This document shows, piece by piece, positions 54,684 to 63,660 of a stretch of DNA of 64,000 nt. A model generated the notes under the pieces. The model was not told the origin of the DNA. It did no database searches and worked only from the letters and a program-made list of their open reading frames with translations. Numbering within the stretch: the first letter of the stretch is position 1; every line of letters starts with the position of its first letter. The position numbers and the translations under genes were made by a program. The stretch is from Desulfovibrio sp. (GTDB lineage Bacteria > Desulfobacterota > Desulfovibrionia > Desulfovibrionales > Desulfovibrionaceae): NCBI GenBank assembly GCA_030145055.1, contig JAQYWK010000002.1, positions 248,001 to 312,000 on the forward strand. The letters run 5' to 3'.

Positions 54684-55922
54684 TTAAGATTCAAGATCAA
54701 GAAGATCTTCGTAAGTTTCTCTTCTGCGCGCGATAATTATGTCATCGCCATCAACAATAATCTCAGCTGCTCTGAGGCGAGAGTTGTAGTTAGAAGCCAT
54801 GGTAAAACCATATGCTCCTGCAGAATAGACTGCAAGAAGCTCACCCTGTTTAATTTCAGGAAGCTCACGGTCTCGAGCAATGAAATCACCTGATTCACAA
54901 ATAGGTCCGACAATATCAACTTCAACTTTAGGACGATCATTCTTTACAACTTCAGAAATGTTGTGGAAGGACTGATAAAGTGAAGGGCGAATCAAATCAT
55001 TCATTCCAGCGTCTACAATCAGGAAATTCTTAGAAGGGGTATTTTTAGTGTACACTACCTCGGTAACAAGAATTCCTGCATTACCTGCTATAACACGGCC
55101 TGGCTCGAGAATAATTTTTAAATTCTGTCCTTCGAGAGATTTAGTTAATGCTTCACCAAACTCTTTAGGATGCGGAGGCTGTTCGTCATCATAAGTTATT
55201 CCGAGTCCACCGCCAAGGTCGAGGTGTTCAATTTCGATACCCATATCAGCAAGCTTACCCTTAAAGGCAAGGAGTTTATCCAAAGCTTCAAGGAAAGGTT
55301 CAATTGTTGTCAACTGAGAACCGATATGACAATCCATGCCGATAGGATCGACGTTTGAAAGATCTTTTGCTGTTTTGTAAGCTTCAAGAGCTGTGTCCAT
55401 ATCGAGACCAAACTTATTCTTTTTCATTCCTGTTGAAATGTAAGCATGAGTTTTAGGGTCCACGTCAGGGTTGATGCGAAAGCTGATGCGCGCAATCTTC
55501 TTCATAGATATGGCAACGTCATTAATTCTGTGCATTTCAGCAACAGATTCAACATTGAACATCAAAATATCAGCTTTAAGAGCTTCTGCTATCTCGTACG
55601 CTTTTTTACCAACGCCAGAATAAACTATGCGGCTGGCTGGAACTCCGGCTTTAAGAGCTCTGTAAAGTTCTCCACCTGAAACGATATCCATACCTGCGCC
55701 CATTTCAGCCAGAAGCTTAAGCACGCTTAAGTTGGAGTTAGCTTTAACAGAGTAGCAGGTGAGATGATCGAGGCCGCTAAAGGCAGAATCAAACGCTTCA
55801 TAATGTCTGCGGAATGTTGCAGCGGAATAAACGTAAAGAGGTGTTCCATATTCTTTAGCAAGTTCAGAGATATTTGCATTCTCTGCGAAAAGTTCATTAT
55901 TTCTAAATTCAAAATGATGCAT
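54684..55922 (-). CDS. lysA: Diaminopimelate decarboxylase
   Basis: PLP enzyme of 412 residues that makes lysine from meso-diaminopimelate. The PLP lysine is Lys60 in CYSVKANSN; HLDLGGGLGITYD and the C-terminal ICESGDFIARDRELPE supply further active-site residues. Length is normal. It lies 23 bases after a small lipoprotein gene; the lipoprotein-lysA pairing is common in proteobacteria. No dapF is in the window. Confidence 0.96.
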   Translation of the reverse strand: MHHFEFRNNELFAENANISELAKEYGTPLYVYSAATFRRHYEAFDSAFSGLDHLTCYSVKANSNLSVLKLLAEMGAGMDIVSGGELYRALKAGVPASRIVYSGVGKKAYEIAEALKADILMFNVESVAEMHRINDVAISMKKIARISFRINPDVDPKTHAYISTGMKKNKFGLDMDTALEAYKTAKDLSNVDPIGMDCHIGSQLTTIEPFLEALDKLLAFKGKLADMGIEIEHLDLGGGLGITYDDEQPPHPKEFGEALTKSLEGQNLKIILEPGRVIAGNAGILVTEVVYTKNTPSKNFLIVDAGMNDLIRPSLYQSFHNISEVVKNDRPKVEVDIVGPICESGDFIARDRELPEIKQGELLAVYSAGAYGFTMASNYNSRLRAAEIIVDGDDIIIARRRETYEDLLDLES

Positions 55923-55945
55923 GTGAAAAAGACTCCATTTTCTAA

Positions 55946-56398
55946 TTAAGGGGTAACTATATATACGTCTGAAAGCACAAATCCGAGGGATTCGTATGAA
56001 TTGCGAGCGACCACTCTATAACGATAGGTCTTGGTGGCATCAAGTCCGCATTCGCTGAAGACGAAAGTAGAACCGTCTGTTTGAATGCCTTCTGAACCGG
56101 GAGTGAAATCCTTACGAATAGCGGGGAAGAAAGGACAGGTGCCGCATCCTTCGCCAGGTCCGTCCCCATCAGCCTGATATTGAAGAGACAGGCTTGCTAC
56201 ATTCTTATAAGCCCCGCCAACCTCAACAACGACTTTTAGACATTCACCAGTTCTGCGACCTGTTACAGATGAAAAGGTAAATAGGTCTTCGCTATTTTGC
56301 GGAGAAGGCCAGCCCTTAACACCACAACCCGTGGCCGCCAGCATTGCTACAGCCAATATTGCCAACAAAACATGTTTTTTAAGTGAAAGTTTTTTCAT
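55946..56398 (-). CDS. Lipoprotein with LptM-like N-terminus
   Basis: Lipoprotein of 150 residues. The lipobox AATGC gives lipidated Cys25, and the next residues, CGVKGWPSP, resemble the CGLKGPLYFP start of LptM (YifL), the small partner of the LptDE LPS translocon. After that an extra domain of about 110 residues has a fibronectin-III-like look (ending TKTYRYRVVARNSYESLG) and four cysteines, including GCGTC. LptM-type genes often sit by lysA, as here. GGGAG precedes the ATG, which overlaps the mutS stop by one base. Confidence 0.75.
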   Translation of the reverse strand: MKKLSLKKHVLLAILAVAMLAATGCGVKGWPSPQNSEDLFTFSSVTGRRTGECLKVVVEVGGAYKNVASLSLQYQADGDGPGEGCGTCPFFPAIRKDFTPGSEGIQTDGSTFVFSECGLDATKTYRYRVVARNSYESLGFVLSDVYIVTP

Positions 56399-59064
56399 CA
56401 AGTATCTCCCAGTGTTTTTTTCCACTGATTTAACAAAGTAATAGCTTCTATGGGTGACAATCCATTTACATCAAGATCACGAAGTTCTTTAATTATTTCA
56501 TGATCTTCAGGTGGAGTATCGGTATTTTCATTTTTGCCGGAAGATATCATCCCGGGCAATATGCTTTGTACAGTAGCCGCGCGGGGCACGCGATGCAAGT
56601 TGCTATCTTGTGATTTTTCTTCAAGATCCGCAAGAATTTCCCTAGCGCGAACAACAACAACCTTCGGAACTCCGGCAAGTTTCGCGACTTCGATACCGTA
56701 GCTTTTATCAGCAGGCCCCGGAACAAGTCTGCGAAGGAAAAGAATGTCGCCTTTCCATTCACGGACAGCAATATTGAAATTTCTAAGACCGTCTATCACT
56801 CCCTCAAGCGAGGTAAGCTCATGGTAATGCGTCGCAAAAAGAGTCCGAATCCCGCCGCGCGCCCTGCGAGAAAGCTCTTCTACGACAGCCCACGCTAAAG
56901 CAAGTCCGTCAAAAGTAGATGTACCGCGCCCAATTTCATCAAGGATAACAAGGCTGCGTTTCGATGCCTGACGCAAAATTCTAGCTGTCTCCATCATCTC
57001 AACCATGAAAGTGGACTGCCCTTGAGCAAGATTGTCAGATGCGCCTACTCTGGAAAAAACGCGGTCCATCAACCCTATACGACCACTCGAAGCTGGAATA
57101 TACGACCCCATCTGAGCCAATATTCCCATAAGCGCCACCTGCCTGAGCACGGTAGATTTACCAGCCATATTAGGTCCGGTAATGAGTAGTATTCTCCGCT
57201 TTTCATCAATGGTCAAATTGTTAGGAATATAGTTCGCAGAACCTTGAACATCCTCAACAACGGGGTGCCTGCCTTCCTCGATAATAACTTCCATTCCGGC
57301 GTGAACCTCAGGGCAAACCCAGCGGTTTACACGAGCAACTTCAGCAAGTCCTTGCCAAAAGTCGATAGCAGCAACAGCATCCGCCATGAACATAAAGCGA
57401 CTGCGATTTCCGGCAACCTCTTCGCGAATTACCTGAAACAGATTATATTCAAGTTTTTTGCGCTGATCAGAGGCCGAAATAAGTTTCTCTTCAAGCTCTT
57501 TCAGCTGAGGGCTGATGTATCTTTCACAGTTAACAAGTGTCTGGCGGCGTTCGAAATAATCTGGAACTTGCCCTTTGAATGCGTTGGAAATTTCAAAGTA
57601 ATATCCGAAAACTTTATTATAACCGATTTTAAGTTTTGGCAGATCCCAGCTTTCTTTTTCATGCTGCAAAAGCTCCGCGAGCTTTGCTTCACCGTGTTCA
57701 GTGAGTTCTATGAACTCATCAAGTTCAGCATTATACCCAAGCTTGAAAAGCCCGCCTTCCGTTATAACAGGAGGAGGGGAGTCAACCATGGCCTTCTCAA
57801 GAAGATCAGCCACATCAGTCATAGAATCCCATTTTTTAGCAATGGATTTAAGAACCGACGCGACGACGGCAGACTCATCTTGCGTAGTGGATGAAATAGC
57901 TGTCTTTAACAGCTCATGAATCGGAGGCAAAGTTTTAAGACTATATCTCAAACTGATGAAATCTTTAGGATTAGCTCTACCAAGCACAACGCGTGTGGAA
58001 AGCCGTTCTAAATCATAAACAGTATCGAGAAGTTCACGCATTGTGCCGCGTAAGGAATCATTTTCATAAAAAAATGTGACAGCTTTCTGATTCTGATCGA
58101 TAGGGGATAAATCACGCCAAGGCTGTTTCAAGCGAGTGGAAAGAAGCCTTCCGCCCATTGGTGTTATGGTTTTATCCAAAACAGCAAGGAGAGTTCCTTT
58201 ACCTTTTTTACCGTCAAGGCGCCTGAATAACTCAAGATTGCGCTCAGTAACTTCATCAAGAATCATGTACTTAGTCAAACTAAGAGGCTTGAACTCTCCC
58301 AGATGACTAAGTTCCTGCATCTGCGTTTGACGCAAATAAGCAATCAACGCTCCGCAAGCCTGAGTCAACTGCGGTTTATCTTCAAGATCTAAAGATTCAA
58401 GATCCGCAACATTCTGAGATTCAAGAATATTATCAGAAGCAGATTTTAAATTAAAATATCCGGCTGAAGGGGCAGGGGTTAAACGGGCCTCAATATCCCC
58501 ATACTGACTAGGGACAGTTTTACCCTGCTGAAGAATAAGCTCTCGAGGACCGACTTTTAAAGCCCACTGCCAAAGATCATTTTCATTTTTGCTATGAATT
58601 CCGCTCCATTCTCCCGTGGAAAAATCCATCCACGCAAGTCCACCAGCAGATTTAGCTTCATCCCAAATAATGGCAGCAAGGTAGTTATTAGTTTTAGCAC
58701 TTAAGGTAGAATCTTCAACGACCGTTCCGGGGGTATAAACCCTCGTTACAGCACGTTTTACAAGACCTTTTGCCTGTTTTGGATCTTCTATCTGATCACA
58801 TAAAGCAACTTTATAACCCTGCTCGAGAAGGCGGGATACGTACGTTTGCGCGGCATGGTGCGGAACTCCGCACATGGGCGCTTTCAGATCAGAATTAGGA
58901 TTACGACAGGTGAGGGATATTTGCAGTGCTCGCGCAGCAATCTCCGCGTCCTCGAAAAAAAGCTCGTAGAAATCTCCCATCCTGTAAAAAAGAAGTGAAT
59001 CAGGATGATCCTCCTTAATCTGGAGGTACTGCTCGAACATCGGGGTGAGTTTCTGTTTGCTCAC
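56398..59064 (-). CDS. mutS: DNA mismatch repair protein MutS
   Basis: Mismatch-recognition ATPase of 888 residues. The N-terminal domain has the Phe-x-Glu mismatch wedge (FYRMGDFYELF), Walker A is GPNMAGKST (630-638), and DEIGRGTSTFDGLALAWA is the Walker B/signature. The C-terminal segment is the usual dimerisation tail. It begins at GTG, 19 bases after lapB, with no recognisable Shine-Dalgarno. Confidence 0.96.
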   Translation of the reverse strand: MSKQKLTPMFEQYLQIKEDHPDSLLFYRMGDFYELFFEDAEIAARALQISLTCRNPNSDLKAPMCGVPHHAAQTYVSRLLEQGYKVALCDQIEDPKQAKGLVKRAVTRVYTPGTVVEDSTLSAKTNNYLAAIIWDEAKSAGGLAWMDFSTGEWSGIHSKNENDLWQWALKVGPRELILQQGKTVPSQYGDIEARLTPAPSAGYFNLKSASDNILESQNVADLESLDLEDKPQLTQACGALIAYLRQTQMQELSHLGEFKPLSLTKYMILDEVTERNLELFRRLDGKKGKGTLLAVLDKTITPMGGRLLSTRLKQPWRDLSPIDQNQKAVTFFYENDSLRGTMRELLDTVYDLERLSTRVVLGRANPKDFISLRYSLKTLPPIHELLKTAISSTTQDESAVVASVLKSIAKKWDSMTDVADLLEKAMVDSPPPVITEGGLFKLGYNAELDEFIELTEHGEAKLAELLQHEKESWDLPKLKIGYNKVFGYYFEISNAFKGQVPDYFERRQTLVNCERYISPQLKELEEKLISASDQRKKLEYNLFQVIREEVAGNRSRFMFMADAVAAIDFWQGLAEVARVNRWVCPEVHAGMEVIIEEGRHPVVEDVQGSANYIPNNLTIDEKRRILLITGPNMAGKSTVLRQVALMGILAQMGSYIPASSGRIGLMDRVFSRVGASDNLAQGQSTFMVEMMETARILRQASKRSLVILDEIGRGTSTFDGLALAWAVVEELSRRARGGIRTLFATHYHELTSLEGVIDGLRNFNIAVREWKGDILFLRRLVPGPADKSYGIEVAKLAGVPKVVVVRAREILADLEEKSQDSNLHRVPRAATVQSILPGMISSGKNENTDTPPEDHEIIKELRDLDVNGLSPIEAITLLNQWKKTLGDT

Positions 59065-59083
59065 ATTATTATCGCGTGGGGGA

Positions 59084-60223
59084 TTATTGGTTCAGTTCTT
59101 TACGGAACGTTATTGAATGCCAGCTTCGGCATCTTGGACAAACAAAGAAAATTCTATCGCGTTTAAATCCACAGCTTGAACAAGTAAATCTTTTAATTTT
59201 GTGAGCAATGTTCACAAAAAAATCTAGCTGGTTTTTAAAAGACGGTGTTAATTGTTGCTGATCTTGCGCAAGATTAAAAAGTTCAAGTCTCGCTAGCCAG
59301 AAATTCTGATTCAGTATCAGTGTTTTTTCAAGCCAAACACTTGCTTCTTCTTGGTTATTGCATAGTTGTAGGAGTCTTGCTCCATAGTAATGCATGCTCA
59401 CATCAGGATCAGAAACCTCAATTTCTTTAACCATTACTTCATAAAAAGAAATATTCTTATCGCCGTCAGAAACAGCAACGCTGGTTGGAGTATCACCAAA
59501 AATTGTAGATTCAGCAAGAAGTCCTTCGACAAGAACAAATCTTAAATGATTAGGTACTTTTTGAAGTGCTTCGCGAAATTTTTTCCGAAACTCATCAAGC
59601 TTATTATCCTTTTTTAAACGGCTAAGGACCAATAACCAAGACTCGGTAGAACTGGGATAAATATCAATTGCTTTTTTAAGAGTGCTGTAAGCCGTAACAT
59701 CATCACCATCGCTGAAATCATCTTCTGCACATCTGGCAAGGTAATGTGCTTCCTGAACTGGCTGGCCAAGTTTTGCGTGATAATAAGCGGCCTTTTCAAA
59801 CTCACGGCCTCGAGCTTTAATTCCAGCAAGCTCAGTCAAAATTTCGGGAGAATCGCCCGCAATATCTCGCGCCTTTTTTAAAGCACTGACCGCGCGGTCT
59901 AAAAAACCACCACGACTAAAATCTCTACCCAGCTCGTACAGTGCACGAGCTTTTGTTACAGGGGCAAGTCCTGGACGAACAATCAAACTGTTTCTAATCT
60001 GCGCAGCACGCTCAATTTCACCTTGGGATCTATAGAGATTACCAAGAGCAAGATAGATTTCAACAGCCTCGGGTGTATCCTTCACAGCTTTACTGAGTTC
60101 ATCAATAGCTGCGCGGGTATCAGCAAGACCAGTTTCAGTTTTAGCAGTTCCAGACAAATACGACGGCGCCCGATTAACGGGCGCCGTCGCTTTTTTCTTC
60201 CTGAATAAGTTTAGAAAAGACAC
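59084..60223 (-). CDS. LapB/YciM-like TPR and zinc-ribbon protein
   Basis: Protein of 379 residues with tetratricopeptide repeats (about 35-340) and a C-terminal rubredoxin-like ribbon: Cys348, Cys351, Cys362, Cys365 in CSSCGFK and CPRCRSWH. This is the LapB layout; LapB controls LpxC turnover and so LPS levels. Unlike E. coli LapB, there is no N-terminal membrane helix: the protein opens MSFLNLFRKKKATAPVNR. It follows lapA by 20 bases, the usual gene order, which supports the identity. Confidence 0.85.
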   Translation of the reverse strand: MSFLNLFRKKKATAPVNRAPSYLSGTAKTETGLADTRAAIDELSKAVKDTPEAVEIYLALGNLYRSQGEIERAAQIRNSLIVRPGLAPVTKARALYELGRDFSRGGFLDRAVSALKKARDIAGDSPEILTELAGIKARGREFEKAAYYHAKLGQPVQEAHYLARCAEDDFSDGDDVTAYSTLKKAIDIYPSSTESWLLVLSRLKKDNKLDEFRKKFREALQKVPNHLRFVLVEGLLAESTIFGDTPTSVAVSDGDKNISFYEVMVKEIEVSDPDVSMHYYGARLLQLCNNQEEASVWLEKTLILNQNFWLARLELFNLAQDQQQLTPSFKNQLDFFVNIAHKIKRFTCSSCGFKRDRIFFVCPRCRSWHSITFRKELNQ

Positions 60224-60243
60224 TTTAACCTCGTAAATACGAG

Positions 60244-60597
60244 TTACTGGGCGTTTTCTTCACTTTCTTCTGCGGAGGGATAATTCTGACCATCAAGTGG
60301 CAGGTTGCGAAGTGAATTAACTTCCTGCTCAAGATTAGCCATTTTTGTACGGCAAGTGCGAAGCTGTCCGGAAAGACGAACTTTGTCTGCCATAAAGTAA
60401 AATAAACACAAGAAAGAACCCGCACAGAATGCTACCAAAATCAAAAGATAATAAGGCAGAGACTGACTTGTAAATGTGAAATTTAGCAAGGACATTGAAA
60501 GTACAACTTCCTTAGAAAGTTCAGGGGTATTCTGAATGAAGAACACCATTGAAACGAAAAATAAAATAACCAGAGCCAAAACCTTCAAGTAACGCAT
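60244..60597 (-). CDS. LapA-domain membrane protein
   Basis: Protein of 117 residues with two transmembrane helices (about 5-21 and 45-68) and a C-terminal coiled coil (GQLRTCRTKMANLEQEVNSL), matching LapA (DUF1049). LapA works with LapB at the inner membrane. The start is chosen at the ATG with a perfect AAGGAGG; the frame is open 13 codons upstream. It may anchor the soluble LapB-like partner encoded next. Confidence 0.85.
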   Translation of the reverse strand: MRYLKVLALVILFFVSMVFFIQNTPELSKEVVLSMSLLNFTFTSQSLPYYLLILVAFCAGSFLCLFYFMADKVRLSGQLRTCRTKMANLEQEVNSLRNLPLDGQNYPSAEESEENAQ

Positions 60598-60973
60598 GAA
60601 ACCCTCCTTAGTGTTACTGCTCGACAAAACTGTCAATCAACGGCTTGAATCTATTATAAGTTAAAGCAAGTATGCGAATTGCAGTAGCTTAATCGCATGC
60701 AGCCATAAACAATACAGATTATATCCAATACAAAAAACATATCTATAAAGAGACCACAAACTGCACAATGACAGTAATAATCGAACATCAGCTTTAGAAG
60801 GTACTTAAATCTTTATAAGCTGAGTTGCCTAATTCAGTAAATCAAAATTATAAATATCTTTAATCAAAAGTGTGCATGTTCTACACGGGTTACAGCTCAA
60901 GAGCAAGGAAAACTCTTTTTTTATTAGACTGACATACAATCACGCCATTTCAGGAATCACAGGTCTCATAAAA
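60598..60973 (-). other. 376-base gap upstream of lapA
   Basis: No gene is seen here. On the minus strand a perfect -10 TATAAT lies at 60653-60658, 55 bases before lapA, with no good -35. An imperfect inverted repeat, ATGCGA with TCGCAT, lies at about 60671-60699, just upstream of it. A plus-strand AGAG..CTCT followed by seven T (60895-60921) has no plus-strand gene ahead of it. No convincing terminator for the preceding gene is visible. Confidence 0.5.
60653..60658 (-). promoter_or_regulatory. -10 element for lapA
   Basis: Perfect TATAAT on the minus strand; no consensus -35 at 16-18 bases. Confidence 0.35.
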
Positions 60974-63649
60974 CTATAAGTTCTTAGCGGCATAACTTTC
61001 ATTTATAAGCTTTTTTACAAACTCAAGTTGCTCATCCCTACCTTTAATAAGCGAATCAAGACAAGCAAGCTTAGTCCTGTGCAGTAAGTCAGCATACTGA
61101 GGGCCAGGCGTAAGACCTAGTTCCTTTAAATCCTCTCCTGAAATATCTATAGTTTGCAGCCTAAGACTTGTAAGGTACTGAGAAATGTATTTTTTAATCA
61201 TGTCACGCTTAGTTCTCGCCATAATAAATAAAACGCCTTCAAGAGGCACTGGGTGCAGAATTTCGTATATTTCACTTGGCTTAAGCTCTTCGCGAATATT
61301 CATTATATTTCCGGCCGCCCAAAAAATAGTTTCGCGCAAATGAACAAATTCTCGTTCTTCCGTTTGCGAAAAACTGAAACGTTTATAAATCTGTTCCATT
61401 TTGGCTTTGGAAGTCCCCATGCACATACCAAGAAAATACGTTTTCCAAACCGAAATACTAGGCTCTAGATAGAGCAAGTTGTACCAACTGATAATGGTTT
61501 CAAGCTCGCCTATAACCTGCGTACGGGCGCTTGTTAGGGCTAATAATGGATGAATAGCCTCAAGAACGCCGAGTTCGCCCATTCGCTTAACACTTGCTAC
61601 GACTGCTTCTTCTTCGAGAATTAGTTTCAATTCATGAATTATTCTGTACCCAGACAACTTACTGAATAGATTTAATTTGAGTGCGTTTTTAATTAAACTA
61701 AATGTCTGACCACCTATTCTAAAGTTAAATCTCTGCTCAAACCTGACAGCACGCATGATGCGGGTCGGGTCTTCCACAAAACTTAAAGCATGAAGAACTC
61801 TTATGGTTTTATCCTTCAAATCGCGCTGAGAACCGAAAAAGTCGACAAGCTTGCCGAAACTTGAGGGGTTTATATGCACAGCAAGAGCATTAACAGTAAA
61901 ATCTCGTCGATAAAGATCCATTTTTATAGATGAAAGTTCCACAGTAGGCAGGGCGGCAGGATATTCATAATATTCAAGGCGAGCTGTGGCCACATCAACT
62001 CTTTGTCCATCGGGTAAAATGACAACAGCGGTTTTAAATTTGCGATGATATTTAGCTCGACCAGACATTTTTTTAGCTAACTTTTTGGCGAATTCAATTC
62101 CGTCAGCTTCAACTACTAAATCTAAATCCAAATTCGGACGGGTAAGCAGTACATCGCGAACAAATCCTCCAACCACATAGGCCTCTGTGCCGGATTCTTC
62201 CGCCATTTGGCCCGCAGTTTCCAAAATATCAAGGATCTGATTAGTGAGCCTATTCCGCATAATATTGCGAATATTGCGCTCTTGTTTATTTTCGGGAAAA
62301 AGTGACTCGGGAATCCGCGCAGGGTCCTTAACAAGCATATTAATCAAATCAGTGCGTGTAATAACGGCCAAAACTTTATCATTCTCTACAACAGGCACAA
62401 GGCGTTGCTTCTGCCCAAGAATAATCTCCATTACACGGTGCAATCCGCAATCTGTTTTTACAGATGAAAAAGGGTGCTGCATGTAAACTTCCACATCAAC
62501 ATCACCAAGCTGGTGAGCAACCGCTTTATCCGCCGTTTTCTGCTCAAGTATCCCAACGCAACGCATATTCTCAAGGCTATCTACGACAGGTACCCCTTTC
62601 AGACTGAACTGTGTCATGCGTTCAACAGCCTGCGTAATTGTCATGTCCCTAGGAATTGCAACAGCGGGCTTGGACATCAGGTTTTCAACATTAACCCTAG
62701 GCGCAACCTTAGAATATAACATAGCAAAAAGTTCATCCCGAACTTCAGCAAGCGTCCTGTCTTTGATTGTAGCAGAAGCGGCATAGGCATGTCCGCCTCC
62801 ACCAAAACTTGTACAGATTACTCCCACATCAACATCTTTTACCCTTGACCGTGCAACAAGATGAATTCGGTCATTCATTCTGCCAAGCGCGAAGAGAACT
62901 TTAACATTTTCCATATCCATAAATTTATGAACAAGAACGGAAAAATCACCGACATATTCAGGAGTGCTAATTTCAGAAATAACAATATCAAGATCATTAA
63001 TAGTATGAGTCTGTGCGCCATCGAGAAGCTTGCTAAGCAATGAAATCTGTTGAGAAGTGAGATCGCGATGGAGCAGGTCGGTTACAACATCAAGTTCCAT
63101 TCCAGATTCAAGCAGCCATTTTCCAGCTTCAAAATCATGCTGAGTCGTCGAATTGAACATAAAGGAGCCAGTGTCTTCGTAAAGACCGAGACCAAGTATT
63201 GTTGCTTCTTCTTGAAGAAGCGTAATATCCTTTTTCCTAATTTCGTGAGAAAGAATAGCTACGCTCGATCCCCATGGTTTTTTTATGATTAGTTCCGGAT
63301 CAAGATCACAGTCAGACTGCATATGATGGTCATACACATGAATTCTTAGACCAGGATTATCAAGGATCGCTTTGACGTGAGTAATTCTGATTTTACGAGA
63401 GGTATCAACGACGACCAGAAGTTTTACATAATCCTTATCAATTTCTTTTAAGTTCTTAAAATTAAAGAAATAAGTAGCACTTTCCATATAAAACTTACGA
63501 AGATTCTTTTCCTGACTTCCGGGAAAAATAAGAGTTGCACCAGGGTATAATTTTCCGGCGGCAACTATAGCTGCAAGGCAATCAAAGTCAGCGTTGACGT
63601 GACCTGTTATGACTGTTTCAGCCCTTATGAGTTCATCATTTTTAGACAT
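60974..63649 (-). CDS. DHH-CBS-nucleotidyltransferase fusion (tRNA/poly(A) type)
   Basis: Fusion of 891 residues. A DHH phosphoesterase (about 10-230: TGHVNADFD, YDHHM at 106-110) is followed by DHHA1 (GGGGHAYA, 283-290), two CBS domains (about 322-375 and 386-445), then a class II polymerase beta nucleotidyltransferase head (VVGGFVRDVLL 492-502; Asp508 and Asp510 in LDLDLVVE), with RRDFTVNALA and EDPTRIMRAVRFEQRFNF in the RNA-binding neck. Such fusions occur in Aquifex-, Geobacter- and Desulfovibrio-type bacteria as tRNA 3'-end A-adding or CCA-adding enzymes; the exact specificity cannot be read. It begins 11 bases after xerD. Confidence 0.9.
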   Translation of the reverse strand: MSKNDELIRAETVITGHVNADFDCLAAIVAAGKLYPGATLIFPGSQEKNLRKFYMESATYFFNFKNLKEIDKDYVKLLVVVDTSRKIRITHVKAILDNPGLRIHVYDHHMQSDCDLDPELIIKKPWGSSVAILSHEIRKKDITLLQEEATILGLGLYEDTGSFMFNSTTQHDFEAGKWLLESGMELDVVTDLLHRDLTSQQISLLSKLLDGAQTHTINDLDIVISEISTPEYVGDFSVLVHKFMDMENVKVLFALGRMNDRIHLVARSRVKDVDVGVICTSFGGGGHAYAASATIKDRTLAEVRDELFAMLYSKVAPRVNVENLMSKPAVAIPRDMTITQAVERMTQFSLKGVPVVDSLENMRCVGILEQKTADKAVAHQLGDVDVEVYMQHPFSSVKTDCGLHRVMEIILGQKQRLVPVVENDKVLAVITRTDLINMLVKDPARIPESLFPENKQERNIRNIMRNRLTNQILDILETAGQMAEESGTEAYVVGGFVRDVLLTRPNLDLDLVVEADGIEFAKKLAKKMSGRAKYHRKFKTAVVILPDGQRVDVATARLEYYEYPAALPTVELSSIKMDLYRRDFTVNALAVHINPSSFGKLVDFFGSQRDLKDKTIRVLHALSFVEDPTRIMRAVRFEQRFNFRIGGQTFSLIKNALKLNLFSKLSGYRIIHELKLILEEEAVVASVKRMGELGVLEAIHPLLALTSARTQVIGELETIISWYNLLYLEPSISVWKTYFLGMCMGTSKAKMEQIYKRFSFSQTEEREFVHLRETIFWAAGNIMNIREELKPSEIYEILHPVPLEGVLFIMARTKRDMIKKYISQYLTSLRLQTIDISGEDLKELGLTPGPQYADLLHRTKLACLDSLIKGRDEQLEFVKKLINESYAAKNL

Positions 63650-63660
63650 ATTTTAATTAC

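Noticed and set aside
57244-57894. Long open frame of 216 codons antisense to mutS
   Set aside because: It has no Shine-Dalgarno, an unlikely composition (rich in Asn, Phe, Arg) and lies fully opposite a conserved gene.
60895-60921. Plus-strand terminator or small RNA upstream of lapA
   Set aside because: The stem is only four to five pairs and no plus-strand gene or promoter precedes it.
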